A stretch of DNA of 64,000 nt from positions 2,441,990-2,505,989 of the forward strand of contig NZ_PYSY02000001.1 of the NCBI RefSeq assembly GCF_003049685.1. Direction: 5' to 3'. The translations under genes were made by a program, and so were the position numbers. Origin of the DNA: Brucella pituitosa. Lineage in GTDB: Bacteria; Pseudomonadota; Alphaproteobacteria; Rhizobiales; Rhizobiaceae. Numbering within the stretch: the stretch's first letter is position 1; each line of letters starts with the position of its first letter. Of the stretch, positions 38,294-48,357 are shown piece by piece. A model generated the notes under the pieces. The model was not told the DNA's origin and did no database searches. It worked only from the letters and a program-made list of their open reading frames with translations.

Positions 38294-38743
38294 TTACAGC
38301 GGCGGAATGCGCAGCACCTGACCCGGATAGATTTTGTCCGGATGCGTTAGCATCGGTTTGTTGGCTTCAAAGATGATGTCGTTCTTTGCGCCCTTGCCTT
38401 TGCCATACTGGGCTTCGGCGATTTTCCAGAGATTGTCGCCCTTCTTGACCGTATAGAAGACAGGCTCAGCACCCGTCGTTCCGGCACCATCGACTTTCAG
38501 TTCCGAGGCTTCCACCTTGGAAACACCAAGCGAGTTGCCGACAGCGATGATCGCTTTTTCCAAAGCTGACTGATCCTTCACGTTACCGGTCAGAACAGCC
38601 TTGTCGCCCTGAACGCTAACCTGCACACCATCGGTGCCGAGATTATGCGAGTCGAGTTCTTTCTTGAGATCATCAGCTTTGGGCTCATTTTCACCGAAAC
38701 CAAGCTTGGTTCCGACCGACTTCACGAAATCGAAAATTCCCAT
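38294..38743 (-). CDS. lysM: BON and LysM domain protein
   Basis: The 149-residue product has a BON domain (about residues 25-90) and a C-terminal LysM domain (VFYTVKKGDNLWKIAEAQYG, residues 95-114, to LRIPPL). It resembles E. coli YgaU/Kbp, a cytoplasmic potassium-binding protein. No signal peptide is seen, and the start MGIFDFVKSVGTKLGFGENE matches that family. LysM otherwise binds peptidoglycan, so the cell compartment is uncertain. Confidence 0.88.
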   Translation of the reverse strand: MGIFDFVKSVGTKLGFGENEPKADDLKKELDSHNLGTDGVQVSVQGDKAVLTGNVKDQSALEKAIIAVGNSLGVSKVEASELKVDGAGTTGAEPVFYTVKKGDNLWKIAEAQYGKGKGAKNDIIFEANKPMLTHPDKIYPGQVLRIPPL

Positions 38744-38941
38744 CGGGCAAGTCTCCCTGTTGTTGCTAACTTATTGCTGCATGCAATCAAATATCAGAAC
38801 CAGAGATGAGCCAGCGCTTCTTGTGGCCAATCAATGGGGAACAAACTACAGCCCCTTTCAAATTGGTCAAGGCAGGAATTTCCGGAAATTGCTCAATAGG
38901 TACGGACACTTAATTAGCAAAGCCGTTGGAAAAGCCCTGTC

Positions 38942-40660
38942 CTACCGTCCAAGATTGGTACGGGCGAGTTCAACGATTTCATCGCCACGTCCGCTGATGA
39001 TGGCTTTGAGCATATAAAGGCTGAAGCCCTTGGCTTGCTCCGCCTTGATCTTTGGCGGCATCACAAGCTCCTGCTTGGCCGTCACCACATCAACCAGAAC
39101 CGGACCGTCATGGGCAAAGGCTTGCTTCAAAGCATTCGGCAAATCAGCGGATTCTTCCACGCGAAAACCCTTGATGCCGATGGCTTCCGCCATTGCTGCA
39201 AAATTCGGATTGTCGAGATCGGTCCGGAGGTCAGATAGCCGCCGGCCTTCATTTCCATGGCGACGAAACCCAGTGAACCATTGTTATAGACAATGATCTT
39301 GGCTGGCAGATTAAGCTGCTTGAGCGACAAGAAATCGCCCATCATCATGGTGAAACCACCATCGCCTGAAAGCGAGACGACCTGTCGATCAGGCGCTGTA
39401 GCCTTTGCACCAAGTGCCTGAAGCATCGCATTGGCCATTGAGCCATGATTGAACGACCCAAGCAGGCGGCGCTTGCCATTCATGGTGAGATAGCGTGCAG
39501 CCCAGACAGTCGGCGTGCCGACATCAGCGGTGAAGATTGCATTGTCATCAGCTATCTCGTCGATAAGACGTGTGAGATATTGCGGATGGATCGGCTGACC
39601 GGGCTTTGACGGTTGCGCCAGATCGTCCAGCGCTTCACGCGCCTTGGTGTAATGGGTCTTGGCGGCATCGAGAAATTTCGTGTTGCGGCCCGATTTAAGC
39701 TTCGGCAGCAGGGCTGTGATCGTTTCAGACACGTCACCCGTTGCGCCAAAAGTCAGCGGTGCGCGGCGACCAAGCTGCGAAGGATCATTGTCGATCTGAA
39801 CGATTTTGGCCTTGTCGGGATAGAAGTTGCGATAAGGGAAACTGGTGCCGAGCATCAGCAGCGTGTCGCAGTTGAGCATGGCGTGATAGCCGGACGAAAA
39901 GCCGATCAGGCCGGTCATGCCCACATCGAAGGGGTTGTCCCATTCGACATGTTCCTGCCGCGCAGCGGAACAACTGGTGCTTCAAGCCGTTTAGCCAGTG
40001 AGACCACTGCATCATGCGCACCGGCACAGCCACTGCCTGCCAGAATGGTGATCTTCTCAGACCCATTGAGAATGTCTGCGAGTTTCGCAACGTCTTGATC
40101 GGCAGGGATCACACGCGGAAGCGAGACCGGTGTCCAGTTTTGCTTTGAACCTTCAGGCGCCTGCTTGAGCGCGACATCACCGGAATGACAATCACCGCCA
40201 CACCGCGTTTGCCGATGGCCGCACGCATGGCACGGTTCAGCACTTCGGGCATCTGCGCAGGATTGGAAACCAGCTCGACAAAATGGCTGCATTCGCGGAA
40301 GAGTTCCTGCGGATGGGTTTCCTGAAAATAATCAAGGCCAATTTCCGATGAGGGAATGTGTGCTGCAATGGCCAGCACCGGCTCGTGATTGCGATGGCAG
40401 TCGAACAGACCATTGATGAGGTGAAGATTGCCGGGACCACAGCTTCCCGCACAAACGGCCAGTTCGCTGGTGATGGCTGCTTCTGCACCCGCGGCAAAGG
40501 CTGCGGTTTCCTCGTGACGGACATGCATCCAGTCGATTTTGCCAAGTCGTCTGAGGCTGTCATTCAGTCCGTTGAGGCTGTCGCCCGTAACACCCCAGAT
40601 ACGCTTAACACCCGCTTCGGCCAAGGTTTGAGCCAGAAGATCCGCAACAGTCATGCCCAT
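38942..40660 (-). CDS. poxB: Thiamine-pyrophosphate enzyme, pyruvate oxidase/dehydrogenase (PoxB-like), three frameshifts
   Basis: The enzyme family binds ThDP and FAD and converts pyruvate to acetate and CO2, often at the membrane. The N-terminal domain has [20 protein letters not shown] and [14 protein letters not shown], with the catalytic Glu, and [20 protein letters not shown]. The central domain has [20 protein letters not shown]. The ThDP motif is [20 protein letters not shown] followed by NN. Breaks are near 40180, 39957 and 39225; each next frame continues the family sequence. Restored length would be about 574 residues. ATG 40660 has a GGTGG ribosome site; a GTG at 40669 is in frame too. 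Confidence 0.85.
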
Positions 40661-40759
40661 GATTTCCACCTTTCACAATCCTGAAGGATAACCTAGGGCG
40701 CGGGGCAGATGTGGGAAGTCGTCAAACGGCATCATTTGATGCCGTTTGCAACAGAGTGT

Positions 40760-41574
40760 TTATTGTGTGCAATCGCGGATAAAGCGCGCGAGATAAGCGT
40801 CAAATTCTGCTGGTGCTTCGCGGAATGGCGCATGACCTGCATTGTCGATAACGTGGGTTTTACCTTCCCACAGATTGCCGAATTTCACTTTCGACACGAA
40901 ATCGAGTTCAACAAAAAGGCTCGTCACGGCCATTGACGACCGCGATAGGGGAGTTGTGCTTCCGCTACGATGTCGCGCTGGTTGCCGCCGGTGCCAGAGC
41001 CAAATTTTTCAAACATGATGCGGCGTGCGCGTCCGTCGGTGCGTGCAACGATATCGAGAAGCGATGCCTCGAATGGTTCGCCGCAGGTGCTGCGAGCGTA
41101 GGATTCCACATCGCGTTCCCAAAAGATTTCCTGTCCGGCGAGTGCCATATCAGGACCGCTCTTGAACCCCTGCCCTACTTCTTCGCGCGCGACAGGCGGC
41201 GTCCCAGTGATCATCAGGCCCCGCATTTCAGGATAACGGGCAATCATCTCGATGCCGATATGTCCGCCGAGCGACCAGCCGAAAACGACAGCATCGGCAA
41301 TCCCGAGCTTTTGCATGACTTCCGTCATCGCGTCCGCATAGCCTTCCATCGAATAGCTGCGGTCGGGGTCGATGGCATCGGATGATTTGCCATGGCCCGG
41401 AAGATCAGGCGCGATCACACGCCACTTCTTGCCGATTTCTTCTTCGAGCTGCGGCGCAAAATGGCACCGAACTTGAATTGCCATGGATCATCAGGAGGGT
41501 GCGCCCTCGCCTGAACTTTCACGCACCGCAATGCGGCCATGGCTGGTTTCAAGTTCGTGATAATTGATTGTCAT
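40760..41574 (-). CDS. Alpha/beta hydrolase, several frameshifts
   Basis: The frame opens at ATG 41574 (MTINYHELETSHGRIAVRES). Small indels near 41492, 41470 and 41462 precede FAPQLEEEIGKKWRVIAPDL, and two more near 40947 and 40915 precede the end GHAPFREAPAEFDAYL. The nucleophile elbow is FGWSLGGHIGIEMIARYPEM (Gly-Trp-Ser-Leu-Gly), the Asp would be in GRDEPF, and the catalytic His in DNAGHAPF. It is a soluble esterase/lipase-like protein; the substrate is unknown. Five indels in one gene make it among the worst-affected in the window. Confidence 0.82.
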
Positions 41575-41601
41575 GTCGTCTGTTCCCACAGTCTGGAGAT
41601 T

Positions 41602-42033
41602 TTAATCGTAAGAAACCTTGCCGCGGCCCTTCTTGATATCCGATCGCCCGGACTTGGCCTTAAGGCGGCGTTCGATCGAGCCTTTTGTCGGCTTGGTTTT
41701 CCTGCGCGGCGGTGGCGGTGGTTCAGCCGCCTTGGCGATCAGCGCAATCATCCGCTCACGTGCATCTTCGCGGTTGCGTTCCTGTGTGCGGAAGCGATTG
41801 GCCTCGATCAGAATGTCCCCATCCTTGGTGCCCTTCTGACCGGCAAGCTTGAAAAGACGGGAAAGCACATCTTCCGGCAGGCCGGATTGGCTGGCGTGAA
41901 AACGCAGCTGGACAGCGGTGGAAACCTTGTTGACGTTCTGACCGCCGGGACCGGATGAGCGAATAAAGCTCTCCTCATCCTCGTGGATGGTCAGGCGGTT
42001 GGTGATGCGGATGATGTTGCGGCTTTCTTCCAT
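41602..42033 (-). CDS. arfB: Alternative ribosome-rescue factor ArfB (peptidyl-tRNA hydrolase YaeJ)
   Basis: The 143-residue protein frees stalled ribosomes. It has the release-factor GGQ motif (SSGPGGQNVNKVSTAVQLRF, residues 26-45) and the basic, unstructured C-terminal tail (RRKTKPTKGSIERRLKAKSG) that enters the mRNA channel of stalled ribosomes. Length and tail fit ArfB and exclude a full release factor. It lies 27 bp upstream of the hydrolase gene on the same strand and could share its transcript. Confidence 0.93.
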   Translation of the reverse strand: MEESRNIIRITNRLTIHEDEESFIRSSGPGGQNVNKVSTAVQLRFHASQSGLPEDVLSRLFKLAGQKGTKDGDILIEANRFRTQERNREDARERMIALIAKAAEPPPPPRRKTKPTKGSIERRLKAKSGRSDIKKGRGKVSYD

Positions 42034-42069
42034 GATGCGAAGTGATACACCGCTTTTTGTCCATTAGAC

Positions 42070-42100
42070 AAAAGGAAAACCCGACCTTTCGGCCGGGCTT
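42070..42100 (-). terminator. Terminator after pckA
   Basis: On the minus strand CCCGGCC pairs with GGTCGGG around GAAA, followed by TTTTCCTTTT. It separates pckA from arfB. Confidence 0.8.
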
Positions 42101-42123
42101 CTCCTCCTCCTCAGGATGTTTAA

Positions 42124-42167
42124 TGCACGCCTTCCAAAAGTGGGAACTGGTCTTTGGGAGACATGCG
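42124..42167. repeat. Degenerate hairpin repeat (RIME-like)
   Basis: GCACGCCTTCCAAAAGTGGGA and CTTTGGGAGACATGCGC resemble the element at 37128-37172 with several changes. It sits immediately after the pckA stop on the minus strand. Confidence 0.6.
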
Positions 42168-42176
42168 CAGAAAAAG

Positions 42177-43781
42177 CTATTCTGCAGCGATCTGGGTTGC
42201 CGGTGCGGCATCCTTCACATCGTGATCGACATGGCTTTCGAACTTCTCGAAATTGTTCACGAACATATCGACAAGTTTTTTGGCCTGTGCATCGTATGCG
42301 GCCTTGTCGGCCCAGGTCGAACGCGGATCGAGAATGGAAGCGTCCACGCCCGGCACTTCAACCGGAACGGCAAAGCCGAAATTCGGATCGGTGCGGAATT
42401 CCGCATTGTTGAGTGAGCCGTCGAGCTGCAGACAAAGCGCACGCGTCGCCTTGATCGGCATACGCTTGCCAGTGCCATAAGCGCCGCCGGTCCAGCCGGT
42501 ATTGACCAGCCAGCAATCGACCTTGTGCTCTGCGATCAGCTTGCGCAAGAGATTGCCGTATTCGGACGGATGACGCGGCATGAACGGTGCGCCAAAGCAG
42601 GTCGAAAACGTTGCTTCCGGTTCGGTCACGCCTTTTTCCGTACCCGCGACCTTGGCGGTGTAACCCGACAGGAAGTGGTACATGGCCTGTGCAGGTGTCA
42701 GCTTGGCAATTGGAGGCATCACGCCGAAAGCGTCAGCGGTGAGCATGATGATGTTTTTCGGCTGACCGCCCTTGCCCGATGCAGATGCGTTCGGAATGAA
42801 GTCAAGCGGATAGGCGCAGCGGGTGTTTTCCGTGAGCGAACCATCGTCGAAATCTGGTTGGCGGTTTGCATCCAGCACGACATTTTCCAGAACAGTGCCG
42901 AAGCGCTGTGTGGTGGCGAAGATTTCAGGTTCGGCTTCTGCCGAAAGACGGATGGTCTTGGCATAGCAGCCGCCTTCGAAATTGAAGATGCCATGTTCGC
43001 CCCAGCCATGCTCATCGTCACCGATCAGTGTGCGGCTTGGATCTGCAGAAAGCGTGGTCTTGCCGGTGCCGGACAGGCCAAAGAATACAGCCGTATCGCC
43101 GTTGGGGCCTTCATTGGCCGAACAATGCATCGGCATGACGCCCTTGGCTGGCAGAAGATAGTTGAGTGCGGTGAAGACCGACTTCTTCATTTCGCCAGCA
43201 TAGGACGTGCCGCCGATCAAAACGATCTTGCGGGTGAGATCAACTGCGATGACAGTTTCGGTGCGCACACCATATCGTGCAGGATCAGCCTTGAAGGAAG
43301 GCAGATCGATAATGGTCATTTCAGGCAGGTAAGACGCAAGGGCTGCTTCTTCCGGACGGATCAACAGGTTGCGGATGAACAGCGAGTGCCATGCATATTC
43401 GGTGACAACGCGCGCATTGATCTTGTTGTCTTTATCAGCGCCGCCGATGAGATCCTGTACGAAAAGCTCCTTGCCTTTCGCATGCTCGATGAAATCGGCA
43501 TAGAGCTCGAAAGCTTCCGGCGTCATGGGCTTGTTGTTGTCCCACCAGACCTGATCTTCGGTGTTTACATCGCGAACGACGAACTTGTCTTTTGGCGAAC
43601 GGCCCGTGTGCTGGCCAGTGCGCGCAACAAGTGCACCCTGCGCGGAAAGCTCTGCTTCGCCACGGCGAATTGTCTCTTCATAAAGCCGTGCCGGTCCAAA
43701 ATTATAAAAGACTGCGGACAGTTCCTTCAATCCTGAAGTGGCAATGGAAGCGGCAGTATTGTGAATGCCGATCTCTTTCAT
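42177..43781 (-). CDS. pckA: Phosphoenolpyruvate carboxykinase (ATP)
   Basis: PckA makes phosphoenolpyruvate from oxaloacetate at the start of gluconeogenesis. Family blocks are [20 protein letters not shown] near residues 51-70, [20 protein letters not shown], the P-loop [12 protein letters not shown] near residues 232-243, and [20 protein letters not shown] with the metal Asp. Length from ATG 43781 is 534 residues, normal; codons upstream extend the frame by 15. Around [13 protein letters not shown] (near 42440) the residues look garbled though the frame is kept, perhaps from compensating indels. It is divergent from chvI, as in other Rhizobiales. Confidence 0.94.
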   Translation of the reverse strand: MKEIGIHNTAASIATSGLKELSAVFYNFGPARLYEETIRRGEAELSAQGALVARTGQHTGRSPKDKFVVRDVNTEDQVWWDNNKPMTPEAFELYADFIEHAKGKELFVQDLIGGADKDNKINARVVTEYAWHSLFIRNLLIRPEEAALASYLPEMTIIDLPSFKADPARYGVRTETVIAVDLTRKIVLIGGTSYAGEMKKSVFTALNYLLPAKGVMPMHCSANEGPNGDTAVFFGLSGTGKTTLSADPSRTLIGDDEHGWGEHGIFNFEGGCYAKTIRLSAEAEPEIFATTQRFGTVLENVVLDANRQPDFDDGSLTENTRCAYPLDFIPNASASGKGGQPKNIIMLTADAFGVMPPIAKLTPAQAMYHFLSGYTAKVAGTEKGVTEPEATFSTCFGAPFMPRHPSEYGNLLRKLIAEHKVDCWLVNTGWTGGAYGTGKRMPIKATRALCLQLDGSLNNAEFRTDPNFGFAVPVEVPGVDASILDPRSTWADKAAYDAQAKKLVDMFVNNFEKFESHVDHDVKDAAPATQIAAE

Positions 43782-44200
43782 GGTCTCTCCGCCATCTGGT
43801 TCAAAAATTTGTTGTCCCGATTTCATTTTAAATCCGGGATGGCAGTCAGAAACAGATTAATTAAATCAAATCAAATATTTAATCGATTTAAAAATTGAAA
43901 CTTTTTAAATCGTTTAATCTTGCGTTATTCCGTGTATTTCCAGTCTGGAACAATTCTCGATTGCGTTAAGCGGCAAAAACGTTTCGCTTTGGGGCATCGA
44001 TGGCAAGTTGAGCCGTTGCCACATTTTGTACCTAATTTGTACTGCACAAGCGGGACGACTATTATAGTATTGATTTGTCAGACAGCTGGACCAACGCTCC
44101 AGTGAGTTGACAAAGAGGGTTTAAAGTCGAGACGCCAGAAGGCGTTCGGTAATTTCTGCCGCTGATGTAATCGGGGCGGTTAAAAAAGGAGAAGGTCCGC
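43782..44200. other. 419-bp divergent regulatory region pckA / chvI
   Basis: The first half is strongly AT-rich, with A/T runs at 43855-43920 and the inverted repeat at 43884-43912. The second half carries GTAC repeats (44037-44052) and a GGAG ribosome site before chvI. Both genes respond to carbon supply or host signals in relatives, and promoters for both are expected here. Confidence 0.6.
43884..43912. promoter_or_regulatory. Perfect 11-bp inverted repeat upstream of pckA
   Basis: CGATTTAAAAA (43884-43894) and TTTTTAAATCG (43902-43912) are exact inverted complements around TTGAAAC. It lies about 100 bp upstream of the pckA start. The symmetry fits a dimeric repressor or activator site; the factor is unknown. 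Confidence 0.6.
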
Positions 44201-44920
44201 ATGAAGGAAGCTTCGGCAACGCAGACAATTGCGCTGGTCGACGATGACCGCAACATTCTGACCTCCGTTTCCATTGCTCTGGAGTCGGAAGGCTATCGCG
44301 TAGAGACCTATACCGATGGGGCTTCCGCATTGGATGGCCTGATGGCGCGTCCACCGAACCTTGCGATCTTTGATATCAAGATGCCGCGTATGGACGGTAT
44401 GGAATTGCTGCGCCGCCTGCGCCAGAAATCCGATCTTCCGGTCATCTTTCTGACGTCCAAGGACGATGAGATCGACGAATTGTTCGGTCTCAAGATGGGG
44501 GCCGACGATTTCATCACCAAGCCGTTCTCGCAGCGCCTTCTTGTTGAGCGTGTGAAGGCTGTTCTGCGCCGTGTTGCTGCGCGCGACGGCACTGCAAAGC
44601 CGACCGGTCAGCAGGCCAAGTCGCTGGAACGCGGCCAGCTGGTCATGGATCAGGAACGCCATACCTGCACCTGGAAAGGTGAGCCGGTAACGCTCACTGT
44701 CACAGAATTCCTCATCCTTCATTCGCTTGCACAACGCCCGGGTGTTGTGAAAAGCCGTGACGCGCTGATGGATGCGGCTTATGATGAGCAGGTCTATGTG
44801 GATGATCGAACCATCGACAGCCACATCAAGCGTCTGCGCAAGAAGTTCAAGTCGGTTGATGACGACTTCGAGATGATCGAAACGCTCTATGGCGTCGGTT
44901 ATCGCTTCCGCGAAGCGTGA
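44201..44920 (+). CDS. chvI: Two-component response regulator ChvI (BvrR)
   Basis: The 239-residue OmpR-family regulator has a receiver domain with DDD ([20 protein letters not shown]), the phospho-acceptor Asp in [20 protein letters not shown] near residue 52, Thr in [20 protein letters not shown], and Lys in [11 protein letters not shown]. The C-terminal winged helix includes [20 protein letters not shown] and [19 protein letters not shown]. In Brucella the BvrR/BvrS pair controls the outer membrane and virulence. It is upstream of its kinase chvG, from which it is separated by repeats. Confidence 0.95.
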   Translation: MKEASATQTIALVDDDRNILTSVSIALESEGYRVETYTDGASALDGLMARPPNLAIFDIKMPRMDGMELLRRLRQKSDLPVIFLTSKDDEIDELFGLKMGADDFITKPFSQRLLVERVKAVLRRVAARDGTAKPTGQQAKSLERGQLVMDQERHTCTWKGEPVTLTVTEFLILHSLAQRPGVVKSRDALMDAAYDEQVYVDDRTIDSHIKRLRKKFKSVDDDFEMIETLYGVGYRFREA

Positions 44921-44935
44921 AATAAAGTTATGAGA

Positions 44936-44981
44936 GCATGTCTCCCAAAAGTGGAAGCCGGTTTTGGGATAAAGACATGTG
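44936..44981. repeat. Hairpin repeat between chvI and chvG
   Basis: CATGTCT-CCCAAAA and TTTTGGG-ATAA-AGACATG pair around GTGGAAGCCGG. It is the best-formed copy of the family seen at 37128 and 42124. Confidence 0.8.
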
Positions 44982-44996
44982 CAAAAACAAAGAATT

Positions 44997-45036
44997 AAAG
45001 CGTGTCGTATGAATATGATAAAACACGACACGCTTT
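44997..45036. repeat. Perfect 12-bp inverted repeat between chvI and chvG
   Basis: AAAGCGTGTCGT (44997-45008) and ACGACACGCTTT (45025-45036) are exact inverted complements around a 16-base AT-rich loop. It could be an mRNA hairpin limiting chvG expression or another member of the repeat mosaic. Confidence 0.75.
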
Positions 45037-45095
45037 AAATCGCCGGGCTTTCAGAGGCCCGGTGATGCTCAATAAGAAGGCTAGATCGAAGCGAC

Positions 45096-46911
45096 ATGGT
45101 CGCCGAAACCCGGAAAGACAGTGCCGTTACCATGAGAGCGTAGGGCGCGGCGGCAACGCTCGCTTTTCCTGCGTCGTCTTTTTGCGCCTTTCAGCCGGTT
45201 TCTCGGTCAGTTTCTGTTCTCCAGTCTGACACGCCGCATATTGTTTCTCAATCTTGCAGCCCTTGCCGTGCTGGTTTCCGGCATTCTCTATATGAATCAG
45301 TTCCGCGAGGGTCTGATTGATGCCAAGATCGAAAGTCTGCTCACACAGGGCAAGATCATCGCTGCTGCGATTTCCTCTTCCGCCACGGTCGACACCAATT
45401 CGCTGATGATCGATCCGGAAAAGCTTCTGGAGCTTCAGGCAGGGCAGAGCATCACGCCATCACCTGATTCGCCTGATAACTGGGAATTTCCGATCAATCC
45501 GGAAAAAGTATCACCGCTCTTGCGCCAGTTGATTTCACCGACCAGCACGCGCGCGCGCATTTACGATCATTATGCGAATCTCCTGCTCGATTCCCGCTCG
45601 CTTTACGCGCCAGCTTTCGCTTCTGGCGGTCCGGTATTCCGCTATGATCTGCCAGCAATCGAAGAAGATACGCCAAGTGTCTGGGAGCGTTTCACAGGCT
45701 GGTTTTCCCGTCTATTCTATGGCGGCGGTCTGCCGCTTTATCAGGAGCAGCCAGGCGGCAATGGTCTGGCCTATCAGGAAATCGTTCGCGCACTGACCGG
45801 CTCGCCGCAAACGGCACAGCGCCGTAACCAGCAAGGGGAGCTGGTGGTGTCGGTCGCCGTACCAATCCAGCAATCGCGTGCCATTCTGGGTGTCCTCCTG
45901 CTTTCGACTGAAGGTGACGACATCGACAAGATCGTGCAGGGCGAGCGCATGGCCGTTTTCCGCGTGTTCGGTGTTGTTGCTGCTGTCATGGTGATCCTGT
46001 CGCTGTTTCTGGCGTCCACCATTGCAAGCCCGCTGAGAAAGCTGGCTGCAGCAGCAGACCGCGTGCGTCTTGGTGTGAAAAGCCGCGAGGAAATCCCGGA
46101 TTTCTCTGAACGCCAGGACGAGGTTGGCCATTTGTCGACCTCTATCCGTGCGATGACCGATGCGCTTTATACCCGCATCGAGGCGATTGAGAGTTTCGCG
46201 GCTGACGTGAGTCACGAGCTGAAAAACCCCCTCACCTCGCTGCGAAGCGCGGTTGAAACCTTGCCGCTTGCCAAGAATGATGATTCGCGCAAACGCCTGC
46301 TCGACGTCATTCAGCACGATGTCCGCCGCCTCGACCGCCTGATTACCGATATTTCGGATGCTTCGCGACTGGATGCGGAACTGGCACGCGAGCATTCTGA
46401 TCGCGTTGATATGAAGACGCTGCTGAACGGTCTGGTGGCTGCCGCGCGCGAAGTGCGCCGAAACAAGGTTGGCACCGAGATCGTGTTTAATACCGGCAAA
46501 TTGCCGTCCGGCAAAAAAGGTTTCTTCGTTGCCGGTCATGATTTGCGTCTTGGACAGGTCATCAGCAATCTTATCGAAAACGCACGCTCCTTCGTCCCCG
46601 ATGATACAGGGCGTATCGTTGTCACGCTGAGCGGCGAAGGCAGCCGTTTGCGGGTGCTTGTCGAAGATAATGGGCCCGGCATTCCGATCGAAAATATCGA
46701 GCGCATCTTTGAGCGTTTCTATACAGACCGCCCGGCTTCTGAGGCTTTTGGCCAGAATTCCGGCCTTGGTCTTTCGATCAGCCGCCAGATTATCGAGGCG
46801 CATGGCGGAACGCTGACCGCAGAAAATATCATCGATCCAGCCATACCCGATCACAGGCCAGATCATATGAAAGGCGCGCGCTTCATCGTCGATCTTCCGG
46901 CCAGCGCGTGA
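45096..46911 (+). CDS. chvG: Sensor histidine kinase ChvG (BvrS), two indels in the N-terminus
   Basis: The kinase partner of ChvI. ATG 45096 gives MVAETRKDSAVT; indels near 45130 and 45146 precede RRQRSLFLRRLFAPFSRFLG and the first membrane helix ILFLNLAALAVLVSGILYMN. A periplasmic sensor domain follows to the second helix VFGVVAAVMVILSLFLASTI. The HAMP domain leads to the H-box ADVSHELKNPLTSLRSAVE, then the N-box LGQVISNLIENARSFVPDD, the G1 box VEDNGPGIP and the G2 box NSGLGLSISRQIIEAHGG. Restored length is about 605 residues. It is followed seven bases later by hprK. Confidence 0.93.
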
Positions 46912-46918
46912 TTCCGAC

Positions 46919-47388
46919 ATGACACCCGAAGAGGAAAAAAGCGGCCTTCATGCGACGACTGTGCAATTGCAGGGTCGTGGTGTCATGCTAATGGGCAAGT
47001 CCGGCGCAGGTAAGACCGAACTGGCCCTCACCCTTGTCGAACGTGCGATTGTTCGCAATGAGCAGGCTTGTCTTGTCGCCGACGACCGCACTTTATTGCA
47101 TGTGGAAAGCGGTAAGCTGATTGCGAGTGTTCCGCAAACCTTGGCCGGAGGTGTCGAAATTCGTGGCGCGGGCCTTTTCACTGTTGCTTATGTGGAACAG
47201 ACGCCACTCGATCTCGTGGTCAAATTGGTCGACCGTGATGGGGCCGAACGCTATCCGAGTGATGAAAAATGGCATTTCGAAGGTGTTGAAGTTCCGCGCC
47301 TGCTGCTCCTGCCCTTTCATCGAATGGCGATTCCAACGCGCTTTCGCGGGCTATAGAGGCTACTTTGTTTTCTAAACCCTGGCCCTGA
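46919..47388 (+). CDS. hprK: Short HPr kinase/phosphorylase, frameshift at the C-terminus
   Basis: The alphaproteobacterial HprK is a truncated form lacking the N-terminal domain; it phosphorylates HPr on serine. P-loop GVMLMGKSGAGKTELALTLV lies near residues 21-40, and the family block AGGVEIRGAGLFTVAYVEQT near residues 76-95. One base is lost near 47334; the next frame gives NALSRAIEATLFSKPWP and a stop at 47386-47388, about 156 residues in all. Its target HPr is encoded at 48001. In relatives the chvI-chvG-hprK-EIIA-HPr order is conserved and links carbon state to BvrRS. Confidence 0.9.
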
Positions 47389-47596
47389 GGCCAGTGCCGG
47401 TGTTTTTGCCGTGTTCAAAAGCGTGCTTAACGCTGCGGCATTTTGCTTTTCAAGGCAATGCCGAAATTTTTCACTTGCTATCAAGATTTGCCCTGCCAAG
47501 ATGCACAACTCGTCGGTTAAGGACCGGCAGGGTTTTAGTGCCATCTGCGCCTTTGGCGGGTTAAAGCGGCGGGCACGCGACAGGAGCTTTTAAAGT

Positions 47597-47998
47597 ATGA
47601 TCGGACTCGTGCTTGTTACGCACGGAAGGCTGGCCGAGGAGTTTCTCCATGCTGTTGAGCATGTAGTTGGCCCGCAAGACAATTTCGAGACCGTATGTAT
47701 CGGTGCGGAAGATGACATGGAACAGCGTCGTCGGGATATCGTCGATGCTGTCGAGCGCGCCGATAGCGGCAGAGGTGTCATTGTTCTGACGGATATGTTT
47801 GGCGGCACGCCGTCCAATCTGGCGATTTCGGTGATGGAGGAAGGCAAGATCGAGGTCATTGCAGGTGTGAACCTGCCGATGCTGATCAAGCTTTCGAGCG
47901 TTCGCATTGCTGGCGACATTAAGACGGCGTTGCGTGAAGCGCAGGATGCCGGACGCAAATATATCAACGTCGCAAGCCAGGTTCTCACAGGAAAGTAA
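47597..47998 (+). CDS. PTS EIIA component, mannose/fructose type
   Basis: The 133-residue domain carries the phosphorylated histidine in MIGLVLVTHGRLAEEFLHAV (His9), with VIVLTDMFGGTPSNLAISVM near residues 61-80 typical of the EIIA-Man fold. No membrane EIIC is encoded nearby, so it is likely a regulatory phosphocarrier of the nitrogen/carbon-type PTS of alphaproteobacteria. It is separated from hprK by about 208 bp in which I see no gene, and from ptsH by two bases. Confidence 0.92.
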   Translation: MIGLVLVTHGRLAEEFLHAVEHVVGPQDNFETVCIGAEDDMEQRRRDIVDAVERADSGRGVIVLTDMFGGTPSNLAISVMEEGKIEVIAGVNLPMLIKLSSVRIAGDIKTALREAQDAGRKYINVASQVLTGK

Positions 47999-48000
47999 TC

Positions 48001-48315
48001 ATGCATCCCACCGTGGCCGTTACTGGCGAATACGATGCCGATAGCGCTTTGTCGCGGTCCTTTGAGATCGTCAACAAGCGCGGGCTTCATGCCCGCGCTT
48101 CGGCCAAGTTCGTGCAGCTTGTGGACAGTTATGATGCCCATGTTCGTGTTAGCAAGGACGGTATGACGGTGGGCGGCACATCCATCATGGGCCTCATGAT
48201 GCTGGCAGCCTCACCCGGCTGCTGTATCGATGTCCGTGCATCCGGCGAACAGGCCGATGCCGTTCTCGATGCGCTTCAGGCGCTTATCGCCGATAAATTC
48301 GGCGAGGAATGCTGA
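48001..48315 (+). CDS. ptsH: Phosphocarrier protein HPr
   Basis: The 104-residue HPr has an N-terminal extension of about 17 residues and the active-site histidine in NKRGLHARASAKFVQLVDSY (His30). The regulatory serine is Ser61 in GGTSIMGLMMLAAS, the HprK target. It ends the hprK-EIIA-ptsH group. Confidence 0.94.
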   Translation: MHPTVAVTGEYDADSALSRSFEIVNKRGLHARASAKFVQLVDSYDAHVRVSKDGMTVGGTSIMGLMMLAASPGCCIDVRASGEQADAVLDALQALIADKFGEEC

Positions 48316-48357
48316 GTCTCCACGCGTTCTGCCGCTTCGCAATCAATTGATATAGAC

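Noticed and set aside
42525..43736. 403-codon open frame on the plus strand opposite pckA
   Set aside because: It is antisense to a clearly conserved pckA and has no family features; GC-rich third codon positions leave the opposite strand open.
45712..46920. 402-codon open frame on the minus strand opposite chvG
   Set aside because: It is antisense to a conserved sensor kinase; no domain or start signal was recognised.
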